From: Gammaproteobacteria bacterium
GTDB taxonomy: Bacteria; Pseudomonadota; Gammaproteobacteria; Pseudomonadales; Pseudomonadaceae
DNA length: 55,972 bases
Assembly: GCA_018826895.1 (NCBI GenBank)
Contig: JAHJYA010000125.1
Coordinates: forward strand, 1 to 55,972
Direction of reading: 5' to 3'
Part shown: positions 17,069-24,944 of the stretch, piece after piece
Layout of the letters: each line of letters opens with the position of its first letter
Numbering within the stretch: position 1 is the stretch's first letter
Made by a program: the position numbers and the translations under genes
The notes under the pieces: model-generated
What the model was told of the DNA's origin: nothing
The model's database searches: none
Seen by the model: only the letters and a program-made list of their open reading frames with translations

Positions 17069-18034
17069 ATGAACATGCTAGGGCTCGCTTCTCATCCATT
17101 CGCCATTGCGCAGGCCAGCGCCGTGTTGCTTGGCCGCGCCGGTGCCAGCCTCGCGTTGTTGTTGGGCCTGCTCTGCGCCGCGCCCGCGGCCATGGCCTTG
17201 ACCATCTACAAATACACCGATGCCAACGGCGTGGTCACCTACACCGACCAGGCGGCGCCTGGCGCGCAGGTCTTCGTGTTTCGTGATCGCATGGTCGAGC
17301 GCCTGGATACTCAGGTGAAGCTGGAAACCAAAAAGCATGAAGCCGGCGAAACCCTGCTGGTGCGCAACGACCTGTTTGCGCCCGTGCAGGTGGAGCTGCG
17401 CCTGGAACAACTGAGCAACGTCAGTGGCGCGCCGAGCAAACCGATCACCTGGGTGCTGCCACCGCGCAGCCAGATTCGCCTCGCCACCCTGGCTCCGCGC
17501 GACCCCTCGCAGCCCCTGAGCTACACGCCCAAGCTGCGCTACGCCCTGGGTGATCCGCGCCTGGTACCGACCCAGAACCGCTACCCGCTGCCATGGCGCG
17601 GCGGGCCGTTCCGCCTGACCCAAGGCGCCAACGGCCAGTACAGCCACTTCACCCCCAAGGGCCGCTACGCGGTGGACATTGCCATGCCCGAAGGCACGCC
17701 CATAGTCGCGGCGCGCGGCGGGGTGGTGGTCAAGACCGAGAACAGCCAGAACGGCCGGGGTAACAATCCCTCGGGCAACTACGTGCGCATCCTCCACGAT
17801 GACGGCACCATGGGCGTCTACCTGCACCTGATGCAGGGCTCGGTCAGCGTCGCCGAGGGTCAGCACGTGGCCGCTGGCAGCCAGATCGCCCGCTCGGGCA
17901 ACACAGGCAACAGCACTGGCCCGCACCTGCACTTCGTCGTGCAGCGCAACGTCGGCCTGGCCCTGGAATCGATCCCGTTCGACTTCTCTCAGCCGGTCAA
18001 CAGCCTGCCGAACTTCGCTGTAGGCGGCGAGTAA
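17069..18034 (+). CDS. M23 family metallopeptidase with N-terminal DUF4124-like domain
   Basis: The 321-residue secreted protein has a hydrophobic signal segment (about residues 20-43, ending APAAMA). A DUF4124-like start, IYKYTDANGVVTYTDQAAPG, follows, then a linker and a LytM/M23 peptidase domain (about 185-310). Zinc-ligand candidates are the His of YSHFTPKGRYAVDIAMP, its Asp, and the HLH of GPHLHF. Family members cut peptidoglycan cross-bridges in the periplasm or help activate amidases. The ribosome site is weak. It is the last gene before the accessory stretch that separates it from phoR. Confidence 0.88.
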   Translation: MNMLGLASHPFAIAQASAVLLGRAGASLALLLGLLCAAPAAMALTIYKYTDANGVVTYTDQAAPGAQVFVFRDRMVERLDTQVKLETKKHEAGETLLVRNDLFAPVQVELRLEQLSNVSGAPSKPITWVLPPRSQIRLATLAPRDPSQPLSYTPKLRYALGDPRLVPTQNRYPLPWRGGPFRLTQGANGQYSHFTPKGRYAVDIAMPEGTPIVAARGGVVVKTENSQNGRGNNPSGNYVRILHDDGTMGVYLHLMQGSVSVAEGQHVAAGSQIARSGNTGNSTGPHLHFVVQRNVGLALESIPFDFSQPVNSLPNFAVGGE

Positions 18035-18220
18035 GCCGCAACAGCTTCTGCGGCAACACCAGGGCCGATCCACCGCGCCCTGGCCAGGCAGCTTTTTCCT
18101 AGCCTGCGACTACAAAAATCATAATTTCGCGAAAGCCTCGCTCTGCACAGAATGCGCCGAACACCGCCCGCCTTGTTGCGACTGCGGATTCGCCATGATC
18201 AGAAGCAGAGCAGGCACGCC

Positions 18221-19579
18221 ATGACCGACCTTAAGCAACCCGCTTTCCCGCCACGCTCGGCCAGCGCGGCGGGGCCCCTCGAAATTGATACCCTGGTGGT
18301 CGGCGCCGGCCAGGCCGGGGTGGCCACCAGCGAGCACCTGAGCCGGCATGGCGTGCCGCACCTGGTGCTGGAGAAGAGCCGCATCGCCGAAGCCTGGCGC
18401 AGCGGCCGCTGGGACTCGCTGGTGACCAATGGCCCGGTTTGGCATGACCGTTTCCCGGGTATGGAATTTCCCGACCTGGCGCCGGATGCCTTCGCTCATA
18501 AGGATCAGGTAGCCGACTACTTCGAGGCCTATGCCCGGCAGATCGCCGCACCGATCCGCACTGGCGTGGAGGTACGGCGGGTGGTGCGCAATAGCGGGCG
18601 CGCCGGTTTTAGCGTGGAAACCTCCGAAGGGGTGATCCTGGCCAATCGCGTGGTGGTGGCCACCGGGCCGTTCCAGCAGCCGGTGATCCCGGGCATCGCC
18701 CCGCAGGATTCGGCGCTGTATCAGATCCACTCCGCCGCCTACCGCAACCCTGAACAACTGCCCGAGGGCGCGGTGCTGGTGGTCGGTGCCGGCTCGTCCG
18801 GGGTGCAGATTGCCGACGAGCTGCAGCGCGCCGGCAAACAGGTCTACCTCTCGGTTGGTCCCCACGACCGCCCGCCACGCGCCTACCGCAACCGCGATTT
18901 CGTCTGGTGGCTGGGCGTGCTTGGCCTGTGGGATGCGGAGACCGTGCAGCCGGGCAAGGAGCACGTCACCATCGCCGTCAGCGGCGCCCACGGTGGCCGC
19001 ACCATCGATTTTCGCGAGCTGGCAGGGCAGGGCATCACCCTGGTCGGCCTGACCCAGGCATTCAGTGAGGGCGTGGTGCGCTTCCAGGCCGACCTGGCCG
19101 ACAACATCGCCCGTGGCGACGAGAACTACCTGGCGCTGCTCGACGCCGCCGACGCCTACATTGCCCGCAATGGTCTCGACCTGCCGGAAGAGCCCAGTGC
19201 GCGCCGGCGACTGCCTGATCCGGACTGCATGACGCAGCCGCTCCTCGAACTCGACCTGGCCGCCGCCGACATCAGCGCGATCATCTGGGCTACTGGCTAC
19301 GCCAATGATTTCGGCTGGCTGCAGGTCGACGCCTTCGACGCCAATGGCAAACCGCGGCACCAGCGCGGCGTCGCCAGTGAGCCGGGCATCTACTTTGTCG
19401 GTCTGCCGTGGCTGTCGCGGCGGGGCTCCACCTTTATCTGGGGTGTGTGGCACGACGCCAAACATATCGCCGACCACATCGCCACCCAGCGCACCTATAC
19501 CGCCTACCGCGACGCCCAGCAGCGTCAGGCTGAAGTCCAGGCCAGCGCGGCGCCTGTCAGCCTCACCGGAGTTCGCTGA
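18221..19579 (+). CDS. Flavin-dependent (YUCCA/FMO-like) monooxygenase
   Basis: The 452-residue protein has two dinucleotide-binding motifs: TLVVGAGQAGVATSEHL near residue 22 for FAD and VLVVGAGSSGVQIADEL near 190 for NADPH. The late ATGYAND motif is typical of flavin-containing monooxygenases. WDSLVTNGPVWHDRFPG resembles the region after the first Rossmann motif in this group. Such enzymes oxygenate soft nucleophiles such as amines or sulfides. It leads a tightly coupled operon: its TGA overlaps the RidA ATG by one base. I start it at the ATG at 18221; the 23-residue upstream extension is not family-like. Confidence 0.87.
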   Translation: MTDLKQPAFPPRSASAAGPLEIDTLVVGAGQAGVATSEHLSRHGVPHLVLEKSRIAEAWRSGRWDSLVTNGPVWHDRFPGMEFPDLAPDAFAHKDQVADYFEAYARQIAAPIRTGVEVRRVVRNSGRAGFSVETSEGVILANRVVVATGPFQQPVIPGIAPQDSALYQIHSAAYRNPEQLPEGAVLVVGAGSSGVQIADELQRAGKQVYLSVGPHDRPPRAYRNRDFVWWLGVLGLWDAETVQPGKEHVTIAVSGAHGGRTIDFRELAGQGITLVGLTQAFSEGVVRFQADLADNIARGDENYLALLDAADAYIARNGLDLPEEPSARRRLPDPDCMTQPLLELDLAAADISAIIWATGYANDFGWLQVDAFDANGKPRHQRGVASEPGIYFVGLPWLSRRGSTFIWGVWHDAKHIADHIATQRTYTAYRDAQQRQAEVQASAAPVSLTGVR

Positions 19580-20013
19580 TGCCCACCCATACCCGCATCC
19601 GCATGTTCAACACCAAAGACACTTACCCCAATCAAACCCTGGACAACGACCTTTGCCAGGCCGTGCGCGCCGGCAACACGGTATACGTGCGCGGCCAGGT
19701 CGGCACCGATTTCGCTGGCAACCTGGTTGGTCTGGGCGACCCGCGGGCGCAGACCGAGCAGGCGATGAAGAACCTCAAGCAACTGCTCGAAGAGGCCGGC
19801 AGCGACCTGTCGCATATCGTCAAAACCACCACCTACCTGACCGACCCGCGCTACCGCGAGCCGGTCTACCAAGAGGTCGGCAAATGGCTCAAAGGCGTGT
19901 TCCCGATCTCCACCGGTCTGGTGGTCGCGGCCCTTGGCCAGCCGCAATGGCTGATGGAAATCGACGTGATCGCGGTAATCCCGGACGACTGGCAAGCGGA
20001 GCCGCGCCCATGA
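19579..20013 (+). CDS. RidA family protein (enamine/imine deaminase-like)
   Basis: A 144-residue protein with the YjgF/YER057c/UK114 pattern: AVRAGNTVYVRGQVGTD, AQTEQAMKNLKQLLEEAGSDLSHIVKTTTYLTD and a C-terminal MEIDVIAVIP. RidA proteins hydrolyse reactive enamines or imines, and many pathway-specific relatives act on oxidised nitrogen compounds. The arginine that RidA itself uses near the C-terminus is not evident, as in Rid subgroups other than RidA. CGGAG lies 7 bases before the start. Its stop overlaps the DUF1028 start by 4 bases. Confidence 0.88.
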   Translation: MPTHTRIRMFNTKDTYPNQTLDNDLCQAVRAGNTVYVRGQVGTDFAGNLVGLGDPRAQTEQAMKNLKQLLEEAGSDLSHIVKTTTYLTDPRYREPVYQEVGKWLKGVFPISTGLVVAALGQPQWLMEIDVIAVIPDDWQAEPRP

Positions 20014-20684
20014 CCTTCTCCATCGTCGGCCGCTGCGCCGAAACCGGCCAGCTCGGTATTGCCATCAGCTCCTCCAGCATCGCCGTCGGCGCCCGTTGCC
20101 CCTGGCTGCGTGCCGGAGTGGGCGCGGTGTCGACGCAGAACATCACTCTGCCGGCCCTCGGTCCGCAGATCCTCGCCCTGCTGGAGGCTGGAGAAATCCC
20201 CAGCGCGGCCCTGAGTCAGTCCCTGGACAGCAACGGATACGGCCAGTATCGCCAGGTCACGGTGATCGACAGCCACGGCGCCAGCGCGCATTTCACCGGC
20301 AGCGAAGCCCTCGGTGTGCACCATGCGCGGGCTGGCGAGCAATGCGTGGCGGCCGGCAATTTGTTGTCCTCGCCGGTGGTGATCGACGCCATGGTCGATG
20401 CCTTCGAGCAAGTCGCCGGTGGTCTGCCGGATCGGCTGCTGGCCGCCATGCACGCGGCCATGGCGGCAGGCGGCGAGGCTGGGCCGGTGCACTCGGCGGC
20501 GCTGTCGGTGGTGGGTGATCTGGTCTGGCCGGTGGTCGACCTGCGCGTCGACTGGGCTGACGACAACCCCATCGGCGAACTGGACGCACTCTGGCGCGCG
20601 TACGAGCCGCAACTGCATGACTACATCACCCGCGCTCTCGACCCGACCCAGGCACCGCGCTACGGCGTGCCTGGGGACGAGTAG
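20010..20684 (+). CDS. DUF1028 Ntn-hydrolase-like protein
   Basis: The 224-residue protein begins MTFSIVGRCAETGQLGIAISSSS, the characteristic DUF1028 opening, followed by VGARCPWLRAGVGAVSTQN and SALGVHHARAGEQCVAAGNLL-type segments. DUF1028 is described as an N-terminal-nucleophile hydrolase fold of unsettled function, often next to RidA and M20 genes. The ATG overlaps the RidA stop (ATGA), showing translational coupling. The frame is open far upstream into RidA and the monooxygenase gene, but that part is not coding. Confidence 0.85.
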   Translation: MTFSIVGRCAETGQLGIAISSSSIAVGARCPWLRAGVGAVSTQNITLPALGPQILALLEAGEIPSAALSQSLDSNGYGQYRQVTVIDSHGASAHFTGSEALGVHHARAGEQCVAAGNLLSSPVVIDAMVDAFEQVAGGLPDRLLAAMHAAMAAGGEAGPVHSAALSVVGDLVWPVVDLRVDWADDNPIGELDALWRAYEPQLHDYITRALDPTQAPRYGVPGDE

Positions 20685-20709
20685 TGACGTCCCAGACACG
20701 GAGGCGCCT

Positions 20710-20818
20710 GTGGGAGGGGCTTTCGGCTCTGGCATCCTGCTTTGCTCTACCTCCTGCATCCATGCAGTCGTAGCCGCGACCTCGGGGCTGCCCGCGTCGC
20801 CGCTGAAGCGCCTCCCAC
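20710..20818. repeat. REP-like palindrome (GTGGGAGG...CCTCCCAC)
   Basis: A 109-bp segment with GTGGGAGGGGCTTTCGGC on the left and GCCGCTGAAGCGCCTCCCAC on the right lies between DUF1028 and the M20 gene. Similar ends occur at 32920-32966 and 50661-50770. Confidence 0.6.
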
Positions 20819-20864
20819 CGCGATACCCAGTGCCACCGATCAGCCATTGCCCCGGAATTGACCC

Positions 20865-22022
20865 ATGCCCACCAGCCGTGACCTGCTCGCCGACCTGATC
20901 GCCTTCGACACCACCAGCCGCGACTCCAACCTGACGCTGATCGACTACGTGCGCGGTTACTTGAGCGGCCTTGGTATCGACAGCCAACTGCTGTTCAACG
21001 ATGAGCGCAGCAAAGCCAACCTCTACGCGCGCCTCGGCCCGCCCGGCCCCGGCGGGGTGATGCTCTCCGGCCACAGCGACGTGGTGCCGGTCGATGGCCA
21101 GGCCTGGACGGTGCCGGCTTTCATCCTTAGCGAGCGCGACGGCCGCCTGTACGGCCGTGGTACGGCGGACATGAAAGGCTTTATCGCCTGCGTGCTGGCC
21201 AGCCTGCCGGTGTTTCTGCAACAGCCGCTGCGCCTGCCGCTGCATATCGCCATTTCCTACGACGAAGAGGTCGGCTGCCTGGGCGTGCGCAGCCTGGTCG
21301 AACAGCTGCGCGCCAGCCCCGAGCGCCCGGCTATCTGCCTGATCGGCGAGCCCACCGAGATGCGTCCGGTGCTTGGCCACAAGGGCAAGCTGGCGATGCG
21401 CTGCGAGGTCCACGGCGCGGCCTGCCATTCGGCCTATGCGCCGCAGGGCGTCAATGCCATCGAATACGCAGCCAAACTGATCGGCTGCCTCGGCGATATC
21501 GGTGCGCAACTGGCCGGGCTCGAGCGCCATGACAGCCGCTTTGACCCACCGTATTCCACCTTGCAGACCGGGGTGATCAGCGGCGGCCGGGCACTCAATA
21601 TTGTTCCCGGCGAATGCCGCTTCGACTTCGAGATGCGCGCCCTGCCAGCCGACGACCCCAGACAGGTTGCCGCCGAGCTGCAGGCCTACGCCGAGCGCGA
21701 ACTGCTGCCGCGCATGCGCGCCGTCAGCGCCGCCAGCGACATTCGTTTCAGCGAGCTATCCAGCTACCCCGGCCTGCTCACCGACCCCGCGAGCGACGCC
21801 GCACACCTGCTGGCGCTGCTCTGCGAGCGCGAAGACTTCAGCACCGTGGCCTTCGGCACCGAAGGCGGTCTGTTCGACGCCGCCGGCATCGCCACCGTCA
21901 TCTGCGGCCCCGGCAGCATGGAGCAGGGGCACAAACCGGATGAGTTCGTCACGCTCGAACAGCTCGATGCCTGCGATGCGCTACTGGCTCGGCTTGCGGG
22001 GTGGATGCAGCAACAGCACTAA
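20865..22022 (+). CDS. M20 family metallo-deacylase (ArgE-like)
   Basis: The 385-residue cytoplasmic enzyme has the M20 metal-site series: LSGHSDVVPVDG near residue 70, YGRGTADMKG near 100, YDEEVGCLG with the catalytic Glu near 133, GEPTEMRPVLGHKG, and a C-terminal GPGSMEQGHKPDEFV. It matches acetylornithine deacetylase ArgE in length, but the gene context (monooxygenase, RidA, DUF1028) suggests a catabolic N-acyl amino acid or amide hydrolase rather than arginine synthesis. A REP-like palindrome separates it from DUF1028, so it may have lower or separate expression. Confidence 0.88.
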   Translation: MPTSRDLLADLIAFDTTSRDSNLTLIDYVRGYLSGLGIDSQLLFNDERSKANLYARLGPPGPGGVMLSGHSDVVPVDGQAWTVPAFILSERDGRLYGRGTADMKGFIACVLASLPVFLQQPLRLPLHIAISYDEEVGCLGVRSLVEQLRASPERPAICLIGEPTEMRPVLGHKGKLAMRCEVHGAACHSAYAPQGVNAIEYAAKLIGCLGDIGAQLAGLERHDSRFDPPYSTLQTGVISGGRALNIVPGECRFDFEMRALPADDPRQVAAELQAYAERELLPRMRAVSAASDIRFSELSSYPGLLTDPASDAAHLLALLCEREDFSTVAFGTEGGLFDAAGIATVICGPGSMEQGHKPDEFVTLEQLDACDALLARLAGWMQQQH

Positions 22023-22035
22023 GCGCTACCATTTT

Positions 22036-22175
22036 GTAGGAGCGAAGGGGGCGCCTAGCCTTTATTCGCGATAGGCCTTGAGAGCGCTGAAAGCGTCGCA
22101 GCCAAAGCGGAGCACCGCCTAGTCCACGCCGCTTACCGACATTCATTGCCGACGCGACACGGGCACTTCTTGATG
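22036..22175. repeat. Composite REP-like repeat (copy 2)
   Basis: GTAGGAGCGAAGGGGGCGCC, then TAGCCTTTATTCGCGATAGG, CTTGA, and about 90 bases ending ACGCGACACGGGC. It parallels 16843-17000 and 41012-41140. Together with 22302-22388 it fills most of the gap between the M20 and isochorismatase-fold genes; no gene is seen in 22023-22475. Confidence 0.6.
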
Positions 22176-22301
22176 CTTCAGGCGTTGTCGGCTGTTGATT
22201 AATCGATTGGGCTTGTGTGGGCGCGAAGGGCGCGCCTATTGTTTTGGCTATGTTCTCGTTACGTGTTGCACGGCGTCGATGCTTGTCGGGCGATGCTCTT
22301 C

Positions 22302-22388
22302 GTAGGAGCCGCGCCTCGCGGCGAATAGCGGCCATTCAGCGGTATCACAGATAGCCCAAAGAGCTTCGCGCCGGGGCGGCGCTCCTAC
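22302..22388. repeat. 87-bp palindromic repeat, twin of 37208-37293
   Basis: Bounded by GTAGGAGC and GCTCCTAC with an internal GCGCCTCGCGGCGAATAG and CTTCGCGCCGGGGCGGC. The 86-bp segment at 37208-37293 has the same layout and orientation with only scattered differences. Confidence 0.75.
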
Positions 22389-22475
22389 GGGTGTTGCGTT
22401 ATAGCCTGCATAGGGCTGGTACAGCCAATTGGGGCATAGCCATTGTTTTTCAGCCCTTCACCTTAGAGTCATGAC

Positions 22476-23030
22476 ATGCACAATGAGCCAATCGCCCTGA
22501 TCGTTATCGACATGCAGCAGTGCATGCAATCGCCCGCTGCCGGGGTGCGGAATAATCCTGAGGCTGAGCAAAATATCCAAATGCTCCTCCACGCATGGCG
22601 GGATGCTGGCGGGCCAGTGGTCCACGTGCGGCACATGTCGCGAAGCCCCACCTCGCTGTTTTCGCCGGGGCAGCCGGGGGCTGCGTTTCAGGCTGCGCTG
22701 GCGCCGCTAGACGATGAGCATGTTGTCGAGAAGAATGTCCCCGACGCCTTCATTCACACGGGGCTGGAGCGTTGGCTACATGTTCGTGGCATTCGTCAGT
22801 TAGTCATTGTCGGCGTCAGCACCAACAACTCCGTTGAAGCAAGCGCGCGCACGGCGGGCAACCTCGGCTTCCGGACAGTAGTCGTGTCCGATGCGACCTT
22901 TGCCTTTGGCCAAAAGGATTATGCCGGCGTACCCCGGTCCGCCGATGAGGTTCATGCCATGTCGCTGGCGAACCTGAACGGTGAGTACGCGAGCATTATG
23001 GCAACTGCGGATGCTCTCAAACTGCTCTAG
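22476..23030 (+). CDS. Isochorismatase-fold (cysteine hydrolase-like) protein with Ser at the Cys position
   Basis: The 184-residue protein has the isochorismatase-like fold pattern: ALIVIDMQ with Asp12, EKNVPDAF with Lys86, and GVSTNNSVEASARTAGNLGF. Here the position usually held by the nucleophilic Cys of nicotinamidase-like enzymes is Ser119. The Asp-Lys pair is kept. Several subgroups of the superfamily lack the cysteine, so activity is not excluded, but the reaction cannot be predicted. It stands alone between a repeat-filled gap and the LysE-family gene. Confidence 0.82.
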   Translation: MHNEPIALIVIDMQQCMQSPAAGVRNNPEAEQNIQMLLHAWRDAGGPVVHVRHMSRSPTSLFSPGQPGAAFQAALAPLDDEHVVEKNVPDAFIHTGLERWLHVRGIRQLVIVGVSTNNSVEASARTAGNLGFRTVVVSDATFAFGQKDYAGVPRSADEVHAMSLANLNGEYASIMATADALKLL

Positions 23031-23135
23031 TGTCACGCAAACGTTGCGGCTAAAGCAGAGCGCTGCCCGGCCCCTGCCGCGCAGTCTGCGTATTGACCGA
23101 CACTTGATGCTTAAGGCGACACGAGGAGGTTATCC

Positions 23136-23768
23136 ATGCATGAGTTGCTTGCTCTCGTCGGCATCACGATGGCCTTGGGCCTGGGGGCTGCCAGTCCTGG
23201 CCCCAGCTTTGTGATGGTTGCCAGGGAGGCGGTAGCAACCTCTCGCCTCAACGCGCTCGCTGCCGCGCTTGGCATGGGACTGGGCGGTGTTATCTTCGCG
23301 GCTGCGGCCCTGCTCGGGTTGCAGGCGATGTTTCAGGCCGTGCCGCTGGCTTACCTGCTGCTCAAGGTGCTTGGTGGCCTCTACCTGGCCTATCTCGGCT
23401 ACCGCATTTACCGGGGCGCCCGCGCGCCGCTGACGGTTGGGGTTACGGGTACCGTCACTGTCCGGCCGATACGGCGCTCGTTTCTGCTGGGCCTTACCAC
23501 CCAAGTCAGCAACCCGAAAACTGCCATCGTCTACGCCAGCGTATTCGCCTCCTTTCTCCCAGCGTCGGTGTCCTGGTCACTGGCAGTGGGGTTGGTGCTC
23601 TGCGTTTTTGTCGTCGAGTTTGGTTGGTACGCCCTGGTCGCGTCACTCCTATCCGCCCCCGCTCCACGGCGTGCCTACCTGCATTACAAAAGCACCATCG
23701 ACCGGCTGGCCGGAACCATCATGATCGGGCTCGGCATTCGCCTTGTTACCAGCGGTGCGCAGTCTTAG
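23136..23768 (+). CDS. LysE/RhtB family amino-acid exporter
   Basis: The 210-residue inner-membrane protein has about six helices and the LysE/RhtB signature, GAASPGPSFVMVAREAVATS, at residues 17-36, then LLKVLGGLYLAYLGYRIYRG and TTQVSNPKTAIVYASVFASF near 125. The family exports amino acids, homoserine lactones or related small molecules. A strong GAGGAGG site lies before the ATG. It is 105 bases after the isochorismatase-fold gene and could be co-transcribed with it. Confidence 0.9.
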   Translation: MHELLALVGITMALGLGAASPGPSFVMVAREAVATSRLNALAAALGMGLGGVIFAAAALLGLQAMFQAVPLAYLLLKVLGGLYLAYLGYRIYRGARAPLTVGVTGTVTVRPIRRSFLLGLTTQVSNPKTAIVYASVFASFLPASVSWSLAVGLVLCVFVVEFGWYALVASLLSAPAPRRAYLHYKSTIDRLAGTIMIGLGIRLVTSGAQS

Positions 23769-23773
23769 ACCTG

Positions 23774-23840
23774 GGAAAAGGGCGTGGATTTATTTTTGCG
23801 TCAGCTGTATTCGAGCAACCAATAAGTCTGTCCCTGTTCG
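23774..23840. repeat. Palindromic repeat left of the EEP gene
   Basis: GGAAAAGGG, then GGATTTATTTTT and, after about 25 bases, CCAATAAGTCTGTCCCTG. The same framework recurs at 24772-24838 on the other side of the EEP hydrolase gene. Ends of the type GGGACAGATTTATT are, from memory, common around REP-associated transposition in Pseudomonas and relatives. Confidence 0.6.
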
Positions 23841-23856
23841 TTCTTTTGTTGCCAGT

Positions 23857-24600
23857 TCAGGCTTTGCTCAAGCGGCAACTGAGCGCGCAATGGTCGGATA
23901 CGCCGGTACTCAGGTGGACGTTTTCCAGCCGGTAGCCCGATGTATGGAATAGCCCGTCGACCATAAACGGAATGTCTCCGGCGCGGTGCAGCGAGCCGTC
24001 AATGCTGCTGGTGTGGTGCGCCGGTATGCCATCGATAAAGTGCGCGGCGATCAGGTCGAAGGTGGCGCGGCCGCGCGGGGCGTTGAAGTCGCCTACCAAA
24101 AGCAGGTCGCCAGCCTGCTGGGCTTGCGCCTGAGCCAGGCGAATCAGCTTGCCGGCACTTTCCCGCTGGTAATCCGTAGACGTGCCAAGTGGGGTTACGT
24201 TGAGGTGGGTGACGGCGATGCGTAAGCCCTGCAGGGTGGCACTCAGCATGACTTCGGCGATGCTCAATGGATCGGCTGCGCGATGACCCAGCGTGTTGAA
24301 GAAGGTTATTTCGCGAATGTCCTGCGCGCTGCCGGAGTAGTAGTCGGTGGCCACGTTCGTCAATGTGTCTGCGCGGGCGATCATGCCGACGCCGACCACA
24401 TCCGTAGACCCTTCCCCCGGATGGCGCATCATTGGCGCGAAGTGCAGGCGACCGCCCATCAGCGCTTCGAAGAAGCCAATGTCGCGCTCGCAGAGCTCCT
24501 GCAGGCACAGCAGATCCGGGCGTTCACGCTTGATGAAGGCTGCGACGCGTTGCAGGTGCCTGGAGCGTTCGATGTTGATAGACGCGATGTTGAGCGGCAT
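23857..24600 (-). CDS. Endonuclease/exonuclease/phosphatase (EEP) family hydrolase
   Basis: From the ATG at 24600 the protein is 247 residues with the EEP layout: LNIASINIERS (Asn), LLCLQELCERDIGF (metal-binding Glu), THLNVTPLG, GDLLLVGDFNAPRG (Asp/Asn pair) and the terminal TGVSDHCALSC (general-base His). The superfamily cleaves phosphodiesters in DNA, lipids or nucleotides; the substrate is unknown here and no signal peptide is obvious. Upstream in-frame starts exist at 24624 and 24696, and none has a clear ribosome site. The gene is flanked on both sides by similar palindromic repeats. Confidence 0.8.
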   Translation of the reverse strand: MPLNIASINIERSRHLQRVAAFIKRERPDLLCLQELCERDIGFFEALMGGRLHFAPMMRHPGEGSTDVVGVGMIARADTLTNVATDYYSGSAQDIREITFFNTLGHRAADPLSIAEVMLSATLQGLRIAVTHLNVTPLGTSTDYQRESAGKLIRLAQAQAQQAGDLLLVGDFNAPRGRATFDLIAAHFIDGIPAHHTSSIDGSLHRAGDIPFMVDGLFHTSGYRLENVHLSTGVSDHCALSCRLSKA

Positions 24601-24771
24601 GGGATCAGTAGGCGATGACGGCATGGGGTGCTTCGCGAGCGATGAAAAACCGCTGCGCTGGAGTTGCCGAAGTGTACCAGAGGCCCGCGCCATCATTGTT
24701 ATAGGGCTGCTTCAGAGCATCCTTAGACCTACTATTTTCTAAATTGAATTGCGGCAATCAATAGGCTCAAA

Positions 24772-24838
24772 GGAAAAGGGTGGCAGATTTATTTTTAGGC
24801 CAGTCGGATTAGGCCAATAAATAAATCTGTCCCCTTTG
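24772..24838. repeat. Palindromic repeat right of the EEP gene
   Basis: GGAAAAGGGTGGCAGATTTA with TTTTT, a GGCC-AGTCGGATTA-GGCC centre, then AATAAATAAATCTGTCCCC. It is an imperfect inverted repeat sharing its framework and orientation with 23774-23840. Confidence 0.65.
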
Positions 24839-24917
24839 TTAAAGATGGAGCTATTGCTACGTGACGAGGTTCACCGGCAAGCGCAGGCACTGGAGTAGAT
24901 TTGTGGGGATTCCTTAG

Positions 24918-24944
24918 GGTCTGCCCCCTATTACGTTGTTAGGG
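24918..24944 (-). other. Truncated attC: 5' core of the second cassette's site
   Basis: On the minus strand the stop of the 243-residue gene lies inside CCCTAACAACG, the layout of an attC R''/L'' start. CCCTAAC is a 6-of-7 complement of GTTAGAG, the R' core that begins this same cassette at about 25691-25697, as expected for one cassette. No closing GTTRRRY core follows, so the site seems cut by the adjoining non-cassette sequence. Confidence 0.5.

Noticed and set aside
20710..20818. Considered as a small RNA gene because of strong folding
   Set aside because: The same GTGGGAGG...CCTCCCAC ends occur at two other gaps, so a REP-like repeat explains it better. No promoter or terminator pair is seen.
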